A program made the translations under genes and the position numbers. A stretch of DNA of 44,915 nucleotides from an uncultured SAR324 cluster bacterium (GTDB taxonomy: Bacteria; SAR324; NAC60-12). Below are positions 17,471 through 25,097 of this stretch, piece after piece. How positions within the stretch are numbered: the first letter of the stretch is position 1; each line of letters begins with the position of its first letter. The notes under the pieces were generated by a model. It was given only the letters and a program-made list of their open reading frames with translations. It searched no databases and was not told where the DNA came from. The stretch is from the NCBI GenBank assembly GCA_902575715.1, contig CACGSI010000004.1, positions 1 through 44,915 on the forward strand. Direction: 5' to 3'.

Positions 17471-18348
17471 TGGATCCAGCAAAAAACTTTTTTAGCAAAG
17501 ATTCCAGAATAGGTCTTTCATTAATAGGTATACCTTTTGGTTTTTCGTTGTTGTTACTTGCAGCACCCTTGCTTTTGATATTTTTTCTGGGGTTCTGGAC
17601 TCAAGATTATCTAGTTCTTGAGCGAAGTTTCAGCTTTGAAAATTACATAGAGGCATGGACAGAACCAATGTACAGAGATCTTATGCTCAGGTCTCTTGGG
17701 ATATCTGCTTCTGTAACTTTGGCTACAGTTGTATTAGCATATCCGATGGCATATTTTATATCTTTCCACGGTGGTAAACGCAAAGCGCTTTGGTTATTTC
17801 TCGTAACCATTCCATTCTGGACAAGTTACTTATTAAGAGTATTTTTATGGAAAGTAATTTTAGGATATAATGGAGTTTTAAACAGCTCTTTAGACTGGTT
17901 AGGGATAATTGAGGAGCCATTAACCTTCATCCTTTATAACGCAAATGCAGTAATTATTACTCTAACTCACGCATGGGCTCCTTTTGCTATATTACCTATT
18001 TATGTGGCTTTAGAAAAAATAGATCGTAGTTACCTAGAAGCTGCAACTGACCTAGGTGATGGGCCTTTGAAGCGTTTCCTTAGAATAACCCTTCCTTTAT
18101 CCATGACAGGTGTCGTAGGTGCTGCACTTATCATTTTCATTCCGACTATTGGAGATTATGTTACTCCAAAACTGGTTGGTGGAAAGGACGGTCTTATGAT
18201 AGCAAATATTATTCAGGTTCAATTTATGAAAGCTAACAACGCTCCTCTTGGAGCATCTCTTGCTGTATCCGCAATGGGAATTGTTACAGTAATTTCTGTT
18301 ATTTTTTTAGCTATTAATAGAAGATGGCTTAGAAAGAGAGGATCTTGA
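17470..18348 (+). CDS. ABC transporter permease, spermidine/putrescine (PotB) type
   Basis: 292 residues, about six transmembrane helices, with the first beginning near residue 16 (GIPFGFSLLLLAAPLLLIFF). The EAA loop that docks on the ATPase reads YLEAATDLGDGPLKRFLRIT, with the conserved EAA and following glycine. The WTSYLLRVFLWKVILG region is typical of PotB/PotH permeases of the polyamine/opine/phosphonate-type group. The ATG overlaps the oxygenase stop, so translation is coupled. With the next two genes and the - strand binding protein at 20356-21408 it forms one importer. A betaine-like or polyamine-like cation is likely carried, judging from neighbours and family. Confidence 0.9.
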   Translation: MDPAKNFFSKDSRIGLSLIGIPFGFSLLLLAAPLLLIFFLGFWTQDYLVLERSFSFENYIEAWTEPMYRDLMLRSLGISASVTLATVVLAYPMAYFISFHGGKRKALWLFLVTIPFWTSYLLRVFLWKVILGYNGVLNSSLDWLGIIEEPLTFILYNANAVIITLTHAWAPFAILPIYVALEKIDRSYLEAATDLGDGPLKRFLRITLPLSMTGVVGAALIIFIPTIGDYVTPKLVGGKDGLMIANIIQVQFMKANNAPLGASLAVSAMGIVTVISVIFLAINRRWLRKRGS

Positions 18349-19169
18349 AAAGTACTAAAAAATTCAAATATTTTGCTTATGCCTACCTTTTTTTCCTGTA
18401 TTCACCGGTCTTACTATTACCAATTTTTGCATTTAATGATAGTACAATAATATCTTTTCCTCTTAGTAGTTTTACCTTTAAATGGTTTGCTGGTTTAACA
18501 GAAGAAGTTTATCTTCACGAATCGCTAAAGAATTCAATATTTGTTGCAATAAGTACATCAATTTTAAGTACTTGTCTTGGAATACTTGCATCAAGGGCAT
18601 CCTGTCGTTATGAATTTTTTGGTAAAAAGGGGATTCTTTCTTTTCTAATTTTACCACTTTTTTTGCCTGAAATAATTGTTGGCGTTTCTCTACTTGTAGT
18701 ACTTATGCAACTGGGATTAGATCTAACACTCTGGACTGTAATCTTGGGTCACACTCTGATTTGTACACCATTTTCAATTGCAATACTAAATTCTGCATTT
18801 GCTAATATGGACATTAGTTTAGAAGAAGCTTCTCTTGATTTAGGCGAAACAAGGTTTGGTACATTTAAGAGAGTTATTTTGCCATTAGTTAGCCCTGGAT
18901 TAATTTCAAGTATTTTGATTTGTTTTACAATATCTCTGGATGAATTTATAATTGCATTCTTTCTAACTGGGACGGAAACAACATTACCAGTTTATATTTG
19001 GGGACAATTGCGTTTTCCAGCAAAACTTCCAGGTGTGATGGCTCTAGGATTTTTAATGTTATTGATATCACTAATACTGCTTTCACTTTTCGAATATTTC
19101 CGTAGAAGAGCCAATAAAATAAACCATAACCAAACTAATGAGCAATTTGATAATTTATTTAAATCATGA
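18345..19169 (+). CDS. ABC transporter permease, spermidine/putrescine (PotC) type
   Basis: 274 residues, six predicted helices. The EAA loop is LEEASLDLGETRFGTFKRVI. Other PotC-like landmarks are YLFFLYSPVLLLPIFAFND at the N terminus and FTISLDEFIIAFFLTGTETT in the last third. It starts with TTG at 18345, overlapping the previous stop as TTGA; no better start lies nearby. It pairs with the upstream permease as a heterodimeric membrane channel. The C-terminal 25 residues are hydrophilic and asparagine-rich. Confidence 0.9.
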   Translation: MKSTKKFKYFAYAYLFFLYSPVLLLPIFAFNDSTIISFPLSSFTFKWFAGLTEEVYLHESLKNSIFVAISTSILSTCLGILASRASCRYEFFGKKGILSFLILPLFLPEIIVGVSLLVVLMQLGLDLTLWTVILGHTLICTPFSIAILNSAFANMDISLEEASLDLGETRFGTFKRVILPLVSPGLISSILICFTISLDEFIIAFFLTGTETTLPVYIWGQLRFPAKLPGVMALGFLMLLISLILLSLFEYFRRRANKINHNQTNEQFDNLFKS

Positions 19170-20290
19170 AAGTAAAAAATAAAGAAGTTATAAAAAAAAA
19201 TATCGTTGAATTAAGTGAAGTTTTTAAGAATTTTGGAGAAATAACAGCTTTAAGTGGAGTAACAGCTCAAATTAGAGAAGGTGAATTCTTTTCTTTACTC
19301 GGTCCTTCTGGCTGCGGTAAAACAACTTTACTTCGTTTAATTGCTGGATTCGAAGAACCTACCAAAGGATCTATTTCGATAGATAATACTCCTATGGATG
19401 GAGTCGAAGCCAACAAACGTCCTACAAATATGGTATTTCAATCATACGCTATTTTTCCGCATCTTAATGTAGAAGAAAATGTAGGTTATGGACTAAAAAA
19501 ACTTAATTTAGGAAAGGAGGAAATCTTATTTAGAGTTAATAAAATACTCAAACTTGTAGATTTAATAAATTATAATAAAAGACCAGCTAATGCTCTTTCA
19601 GGAGGTCAAAGACAGCGAGTTGCTTTGGCTCGTTCACTTATCATGAAGCCAAAGGTTCTCTTGCTAGACGAACCATTGTCTTCACTTGATAAAAACCTTA
19701 GAGAACAGATGCAGGTCGAATTGAGAAATTTACAAAGAACAGTAGGAATCACATTTATTCTTGTGACTCATGATCAAGAAGAAGCTTTAACTATGAGCGA
19801 TCGTATAGCAGTAATGTTTGATGGCAAAATAGTTCAAATTGCAACACCACAAGAATTGTATAGCAGACCTTTATCTAAGAAGGTAGCTTCTTTCATTGGA
19901 GTAATGAACTTTTTGGAAGGTCATTTGTTTTTTGATGAAAAATTAGAATCATTTGTTAACGCTGGTATACTCGGGAAAATGAAGGTTAAGAAAGATCAAA
20001 TTACAATTCCAATTAAGCCAGGACCAGTTATTATAGGTATACGGCCAGAAATGATGTCTTTACTTTTTGATGATCGTGATCGAACAGAATTTGAAATTAG
20101 CGGCATAATAAAAGATAGTGCCTATTTTGGAGATATGACTTACTATACTGTTGAAGTATCTGGGCTTAAGTCTTATTTGACAATTTCGATGCGAAATACA
20201 TCCGGTAGAAGAGTCCTTAAAAATGGAGAATCTGCTAGGATTGGATGGGGATCAGAATCATTTGTAATACTAGAAAAAGAAGAGCTATAG
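19166..20290 (+). CDS. ABC transporter ATP-binding protein, PotA type
   Basis: 374 residues. Walker A G46-PSGCGKTT-54, Q-loop Q92 (FQSYAIFPH), signature LSGGQ at 144-148, Walker B VLLLDE ending in E169, and switch histidine H202 (VTHDQEEAL). The C-terminal third (about 240-374) is a TOBE-type regulatory domain with GIRPEMM, as in PotA and other cation or organic-solute importers. The ATG overlaps the preceding TGA as ATGA. It is the last gene of the + strand operon, which then meets a strong hairpin at 20305-20332. Confidence 0.93.
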   Translation: MKVKNKEVIKKNIVELSEVFKNFGEITALSGVTAQIREGEFFSLLGPSGCGKTTLLRLIAGFEEPTKGSISIDNTPMDGVEANKRPTNMVFQSYAIFPHLNVEENVGYGLKKLNLGKEEILFRVNKILKLVDLINYNKRPANALSGGQRQRVALARSLIMKPKVLLLDEPLSSLDKNLREQMQVELRNLQRTVGITFILVTHDQEEALTMSDRIAVMFDGKIVQIATPQELYSRPLSKKVASFIGVMNFLEGHLFFDEKLESFVNAGILGKMKVKKDQITIPIKPGPVIIGIRPEMMSLLFDDRDRTEFEISGIIKDSAYFGDMTYYTVEVSGLKSYLTISMRNTSGRRVLKNGESARIGWGSESFVILEKEEL

Positions 20291-20304
20291 CTAGTAGTTT
20301 TAGA

Positions 20305-20332
20305 GCATCGCCCGAGTAAGATTGGGCGATGC
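20305..20332. terminator. Strong hairpin terminator between convergent importer genes
   Basis: GCATCGCCC and GGGCGATGC form a perfect 9-bp GC-rich stem with a 10-nt loop, very distinct in this AT-rich DNA. It sits 14 nt after the ATPase stop and 23 nt before the end of the binding-protein gene on the other strand. AT-rich tracts lie on the + side (ending in a run of five T), so it can serve the + transcript well and probably both. Confidence 0.8.
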
Positions 20333-20355
20333 AATTATATAATTTTTGCTTGTAA

Positions 20356-21408
20356 TTAATAACCAGCTTTGATCTTTTCGAAATCTTTAATCATTTTTTC
20401 GCGAATTTTGTGTGATAGAGGACTTTGCATCAGGGTATTTTTTGTATAAGTTTCTAAACTGGCAAAACCATTTTCTTTCCCAATCTGATTCATGACTAAT
20501 TCGTTTGTATGTCCATATCCCCACTCTGTTATTAAATATTTGGCTGCAGAATCTGATAAAAAAGCATCTATAAAATCATATGCTTTTTGTTCACTCCCTG
20601 GAGCATTTGCCATTTTTACATAACCACATACCCAGGTTGAGGCTCCTTCTTTGGTATCTAATTTCATTTTTACTGGCTTGTTTTCAGCAATTAAACCCAC
20701 TGCAGTCTCATTCCATGCCCATGAAATAAGGATTTCTCCACTTGCCATTAGTTGTTTCAAATCAGCGGGGTCTTGCCAATAAGTTCTAACATTTTTATGC
20801 ACTTTTCGCAGAAAGTTGGAGGCATTTTCAAGATCTTTCATAGAAGCTTTTTGCCAATTCCTAATTCCGTTAGCAAGAAATGCTAATGCATATGCATCAT
20901 CAGTGTTATCTGGTAAGGAAATTCTTCCTTTAAATTTAGGATTAATAAAACTTTGCAGTGTAGAAGCTTCTGATTCACTAACCTCGTCAGTTCGGTAGGT
21001 AATTGCAGTTGCTCCCCAGTCTATAGGAACAAGCCACTGATTTCCACCATGGAAAAAACCTTCAATGTTCTTGAAATTGTCCATAACTTTAGGCCAGTTT
21101 TTTAAACGGGAAGTATCAATTGGTTCAATAATACCTGCTTCTCTCCATTTTACAGCAGATTGAGAACAAGGATGAGCCAAATCTGCACGAAACCCTGTCC
21201 TAATTTTTTGGAACGCTTCTTCTTCATCCGCAAAAAAAGAATAATCAGGTGCTTTACCATATTTTTTCATGTAGTCATCAAAAAAACCTGGATCTTCATA
21301 TCCTGCCCAATCAAAAATGACAAGCTTATCGTTTGCAGCTAGTAATATCGCAGTAGAAAATATTAAACTAGTAATGGTTAGTGTAATTCCTTTAAAGAGC
21401 TTTTCCAT
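20356..21408 (-). CDS. Periplasmic solute-binding protein, spermidine/putrescine (PotD) type
   Basis: 350 residues. N-terminal signal peptide (about 1-25, LTITSLIFSTAILLAAND), so periplasmic. The mature start KLVIFDWAGYEDPGFFDDYM and later VPIDWGATAITYRTDEV, SWAWNETAV and EWGYGHTNE match the PotD/PotF-type bacterial solute-binding family for amines. Several tryptophans and acidic residues in the likely cleft (DWAG, IDWGAT, SWAWNE) suit a cationic amine ligand. It is encoded convergently to its presumed permeases and ATPase and has its own promoter and a GAGGAG ribosome binding site. This allows the higher dose of binding protein that such importers need. The exact ligand is unknown. Confidence 0.9.
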   Translation of the reverse strand: MEKLFKGITLTITSLIFSTAILLAANDKLVIFDWAGYEDPGFFDDYMKKYGKAPDYSFFADEEEAFQKIRTGFRADLAHPCSQSAVKWREAGIIEPIDTSRLKNWPKVMDNFKNIEGFFHGGNQWLVPIDWGATAITYRTDEVSESEASTLQSFINPKFKGRISLPDNTDDAYALAFLANGIRNWQKASMKDLENASNFLRKVHKNVRTYWQDPADLKQLMASGEILISWAWNETAVGLIAENKPVKMKLDTKEGASTWVCGYVKMANAPGSEQKAYDFIDAFLSDSAAKYLITEWGYGHTNELVMNQIGKENGFASLETYTKNTLMQSPLSHKIREKMIKDFEKIKAGY

Positions 21409-21414
21409 ATTTTT

Positions 21415-21420
21415 CTCCTC
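21415..21420 (-). promoter_or_regulatory. Shine-Dalgarno site of the binding-protein gene
   Basis: GAGGAG on the - strand, 6 nt before the ATG at 21408. It is one of the few strong sites in the window and fits high expression of a periplasmic binding protein. Confidence 0.8.
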
Positions 21421-21447
21421 AAAAACATATTTTTTATCTTACTAAAT

Positions 21448-21468
21448 GTCTTCGGCCTCTCCGACGAC
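21448..21468 (-). promoter_or_regulatory. Leader hairpin of the binding-protein mRNA
   Basis: In the RNA, GUCGUCGG pairs with CCGAAGAC around the loop AGAGG (8 positions, one G-A mismatch). It lies in the roughly 65-nt leader between the promoter and the start codon, and GC-rich DNA here contrasts with its surroundings. It could stabilise the mRNA or mediate control. No T-run follows. Confidence 0.4.
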
Positions 21469-21478
21469 TAACGTGGCC

Positions 21479-21507
21479 ATTCTAGTTTCATTTTTCAAAC
21501 TTGTCAA
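21479..21507 (-). promoter_or_regulatory. Sigma-70 promoter of the binding-protein gene
   Basis: On the - strand, TTGACA (21507-21502), a 17-nt spacer and TAGAAT (21484-21479): a perfect -35 and a five-of-six -10 at ideal spacing. A perfect 10-bp palindrome GCAATATTGC (21522-21531) lies 14 bp upstream of the -35 and may be a regulator site. The expected start of transcription is near 21472. Confidence 0.7.
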
Positions 21508-21604
21508 CAAACTTTAAATGAGCAATATTGCAATAATATTATTTAATTAAAAATCATTATAAAAAATAATTATAATCTCAAAACAAATCAAAAAAATACT
21601 TTTT

Positions 21605-23683
21605 TTAAATAATTACCCTCTCTCTGCGAAAAGGGACTTCTTCAATTGTGCCCATTTGAAATTCTCGAGCAGCTAGATGACCAGAGTGGACTGCTGAGGC
21701 AATAATACCTGGCGCCAAACAATCCCCTAAGAGTTGAATAGTTTTGATTCTTGACTTAGAAAATTCTTTTTTTTCATTTTGAAGATTCTGGTAAATCAGA
21801 TCATTCGGTATCCTTTCTGTTACCAGCACAAGTGTATCACATTCATATTGGGTTATATTATCTGTAAAAACGCATGCCAACTCTACATAACCATCTTTAG
21901 CAGAATATAAATTATTTTGTGGAAATAATTTTACACCAATTTGAAGAAGTTTTTTTTGTATGCGCCCCTGTTCCATAGTATTGTGAGTCCAATGAGAAAT
22001 GTCAGGTGCAGGAGTTACTAGAGAGACATCATGACCTTCATTTCTTAATTTCTCAGCCAAAAGACCCCCCATATAATAATGTTCATCATCAAATACTACC
22101 ACCTTGCCTTTAACAGAAACATTTCTAAATAAATCATCTGGTGTAAGAATCAAAAGCTTTTCCAGTCCTGGAATAGGTTCTCTGTTTTCTCTTGCAATAC
22201 CATCTTTACGCCATCTTGAACCAGTAGCGATAAAAACATGTTTAAATCCAAATTTATCTTCTTCACTAAATTCAATTATATCCTGAGCACTGAGATTACT
22301 TCCAAGAAAAATTTTTACATTTTCTAACTTTTCTAACATTCTTGTTCTATAATCTCTAACTCTAATCCACTCTGCCAGACCAGGCAACTTACTTTCTAAG
22401 GTGACTCTACCTCCAAGTTCTTTCAGTTTTTCAGCAAGAAAAACCGTATACCCCCTTTTACCAAGCATTAATGCACACTCTAATCCTGCCGGACCTCCTC
22501 CTACAACAAGAACTCCATCATTACTTTTGTGAGATTCAATTTTTTCTGGATGCCATCCTCTTCTCCATTCTTCACCCATAGTAGGATTTTGTGTACATCT
22601 CATTGGTACCGATAACCAGTCACCCGCTACACAAATATTACATCCTATGCACTCACGAATTTCATCAATTCTACCTTCCTCAATTTTCTTTGGAAGAAAT
22701 GGATCTGAAATTGAAGGTCTTGCAGCCCCAATCATGTCCACAATTTCATTTTTTATCAAAGAGACCATAGTATCAGGAGAGGTATACCTTCCCACACCTA
22801 CAACAGGTTTCGTTGTCACTGACTTAACAAAACTTATATAAGATTCTTGGTAACCCTCTTTTTCAAACCTTGATGTTGCAGAATCATTATCCCATTCGCT
22901 AATATTTACATCCCAAAGATCAGGTATTTCTGCTAACATTTCAATAACTTCTCGCCCTTCTTTTTTGCATGTAATACCTTTATTCCCGAGCAATTCATCT
23001 ACCGCAAAGCGGACAGCAACAGCACATTTATCTCCTACCACTTCCTTTGTTTCTTCCAAAACCTCTCTGAAAAGTCTAACTCTATTCTCTAAACTGCCAC
23101 CATATTCATCTGTTCTATGATTGAATCTACGGGAAATAAAATGCATCAATAAAGTAAGGTTATGCCCAGCATAAACATAAATAATGTCAAATCCAGCCTC
23201 CATAGATCTAGAAACAGCTTTTTGATGCCATTTTCTAAATTCTCTGATATCTTTTTTTGTCATAGCTCTAGCTTGGACTGGATCATAGGAGTTAACAGAA
23301 ATATTACTGGGAGCTATTGGCGGTATTCGACTATAATTGTTAGCGTTAGAATAACCTCCATGTACTAACTCAATGCCAGCTAAAGCATCGTGCTTGTGGA
23401 CTGCTTCCGTCATTTTTGCTAGAGCAGGAATATCTCCATCATCCCAAAGCCTTCCCTCTGCTGCAGAACCGTTGTCTGAGTTAGCATGGATTTCAACTTC
23501 TTCAGTACATACAACAGCCCAACCGCCTTCTGCTTTTATTTCGCGCATTTTTGCTAAAGTATTTGGCCTTAGATAGCCCATTCCGTTACAGTGGGGAACT
23601 TGATAAAATCTGTTCTTTGCCGTTAGAGGACCAATTTTTAAAGGTTCAAAAAGAATGTCATAAATAGGATCACGTTGGACCAT
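21605..23683 (-). CDS. Trimethylamine/dimethylamine dehydrogenase-like FMN/4Fe-4S oxidoreductase
   Basis: 692 residues. Old-yellow-enzyme barrel (about 1-380) followed by FAD/NAD-type Rossmann domains (GGGPAGLECA near 396). The flavin-linking Cys is C32 in QVPHCNGMG (C30 of TMADH), and the [4Fe-4S] ligands are C345, C348, C351 and C363. Catalytic Y169, H174 and D267 are kept. Of the aromatic bowl that holds trimethylamine in TMADH, W264 is kept, but the position of Tyr60 is Glu62 and the Trp355 region is rearranged (AGDWLS). The protein therefore belongs with N-demethylating dehydrogenases (dimethylamine, dimethylglycine, stachydrine-type DgcA), not certainly with TMADH. It starts 3 bp after the aminotransferase stop, with AAGGGA spanning the junction, so it is translationally coupled. 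Confidence 0.88.
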   Translation of the reverse strand: MVQRDPIYDILFEPLKIGPLTAKNRFYQVPHCNGMGYLRPNTLAKMREIKAEGGWAVVCTEEVEIHANSDNGSAAEGRLWDDGDIPALAKMTEAVHKHDALAGIELVHGGYSNANNYSRIPPIAPSNISVNSYDPVQARAMTKKDIREFRKWHQKAVSRSMEAGFDIIYVYAGHNLTLLMHFISRRFNHRTDEYGGSLENRVRLFREVLEETKEVVGDKCAVAVRFAVDELLGNKGITCKKEGREVIEMLAEIPDLWDVNISEWDNDSATSRFEKEGYQESYISFVKSVTTKPVVGVGRYTSPDTMVSLIKNEIVDMIGAARPSISDPFLPKKIEEGRIDEIRECIGCNICVAGDWLSVPMRCTQNPTMGEEWRRGWHPEKIESHKSNDGVLVVGGGPAGLECALMLGKRGYTVFLAEKLKELGGRVTLESKLPGLAEWIRVRDYRTRMLEKLENVKIFLGSNLSAQDIIEFSEEDKFGFKHVFIATGSRWRKDGIARENREPIPGLEKLLILTPDDLFRNVSVKGKVVVFDDEHYYMGGLLAEKLRNEGHDVSLVTPAPDISHWTHNTMEQGRIQKKLLQIGVKLFPQNNLYSAKDGYVELACVFTDNITQYECDTLVLVTERIPNDLIYQNLQNEKKEFSKSRIKTIQLLGDCLAPGIIASAVHSGHLAAREFQMGTIEEVPFRRERVII

Positions 23684-23686
23684 TTT

Positions 23687-25078
23687 TTATCCCTTAAAAA
23701 TTCCTTTTTTACTTAAATCTTCAGTAGTTTTTATAATACCTTTTTCCAGAATATTGAACATATCATCAATTTGGTTCTTATTTATAACTAAGGGAGGAGA
23801 GAAAACGCACATGTTCCATAGTGGCCTTACAATCAGTCCCATCGATTGGCAGTTTTTGTCTATAAGAGATCCCATTTCAATGTCTATTTTAAGTGCATCT
23901 GAACTTTCTGGATCAACAATTTGACATTCAACACAACCTACTAAGCCTATTCCTCTAGTATCTCCTACAAGAGGCAGCTTTCTCAAATCTTTAATTCTTT
24001 CCTGAAAATATGGAGATATTTCTCTTACATGCTCAAGTAAGCCTTCATTTTCAATTATATCAAAATTTTTTAATGCAGCTGCAGAACTCACTGGATGTCC
24101 AGAATAAGTAAATCCATTTGAAAAAGTAGCATTTTGTGAATCATCACCAGAAATCTTTTGAAATATTTTTTCAGAAATAATACACGCTCCCATAGGAACA
24201 TAACCTGATGTAAGTCCTTTTGCACAAGTTATAATATCTGGCTCAATTTCAAAAACTTCCTTTGACGCAAACCAATGTCCTAATCGACCGAAAGCTGTTA
24301 CAACTTCATCGGAAATATATAAAACATCATACTTTCTACAAACCTCTAAACATTTCTGATGATATCCTTTAGGTGGTACTATTACTCCTCCAGAAGCTAA
24401 TACAGGTTCAGCAATAAATCCACCAACACTTTCTGCTCCTAGAGAAATAATCGCATTTTCTAAATCATTTACTTTTTCTTTAAGAAATTCTTCAATACTA
24501 ACATCGGCAGAACGCCTACTTGGATTTACATCAGGCAGAAAATGAACTAGATCTTTTGCAGTATCCATCCAATCCTTATCACGCTCTTTTCCGCACATTG
24601 TTGCACTAAGATAAGTACTACCATGGTATGATTTTTCTCTAGAAATAATTTTTTTCTTTTTGGTTCTACCCAAAACATTATTATAAAAATGTACAAAACG
24701 AATTGCACTATCAACAGCAGTAGAACCACATGTTGTAAAAAATACGTGGTTTAAATCTCCCGGTGTTCGATCAGCAATTTTATTTGCTAAAATTGCACTT
24801 GGTGAAGAACTCATATTCCAAGGAGAATAATAAGGGACTTTAAGAATTTGATCTGAAATAGCATCTGCCATTTCAGTGCGACCATACCCAATCTGAACAC
24901 ACCACATTCCTCCTGGACCATCAATTAGCTTTTGTCCATTTTCATCAAACAAATATATCCCTTGAGCTTTTTCAGCAAACATACGTTTGTTTTGTCCTAC
25001 GTCTTTCATGTGCTCCCATGGATGGACAAAATTATTGTTATCAAAATTATTTATTTCTTCAATGTTTTCTATTTTCAT
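23687..25078 (-). CDS. Class III PLP-dependent aminotransferase (omega-amino acid/polyamine type)
   Basis: 463 residues. PLP lysine K287 in DIITCAKGLTSGYVPMGA, D257 in YISDEVVTAFGRLG, and the phosphate-binding GST at 118-120. The shape (DGPGGMWCVQIGYGRTEMADAI, YYSPWNMSSSPSAILANKIA) is that of the beta-alanine/putrescine:pyruvate omega-transaminase group, which moves a terminal amino group to pyruvate or another keto acid. It is the middle gene of the - strand amine operon, between an MttB homologue and a demethylating dehydrogenase. It could take the primary amine left after N-demethylation, but this is inference. AAGGA lies about 8 nt before the ATG. Confidence 0.88.
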   Translation of the reverse strand: MKIENIEEINNFDNNNFVHPWEHMKDVGQNKRMFAEKAQGIYLFDENGQKLIDGPGGMWCVQIGYGRTEMADAISDQILKVPYYSPWNMSSSPSAILANKIADRTPGDLNHVFFTTCGSTAVDSAIRFVHFYNNVLGRTKKKKIISREKSYHGSTYLSATMCGKERDKDWMDTAKDLVHFLPDVNPSRRSADVSIEEFLKEKVNDLENAIISLGAESVGGFIAEPVLASGGVIVPPKGYHQKCLEVCRKYDVLYISDEVVTAFGRLGHWFASKEVFEIEPDIITCAKGLTSGYVPMGACIISEKIFQKISGDDSQNATFSNGFTYSGHPVSSAAALKNFDIIENEGLLEHVREISPYFQERIKDLRKLPLVGDTRGIGLVGCVECQIVDPESSDALKIDIEMGSLIDKNCQSMGLIVRPLWNMCVFSPPLVINKNQIDDMFNILEKGIIKTTEDLSKKGIFKG

Positions 25079-25097
25079 TTATTTTTTCCTTATAAGA

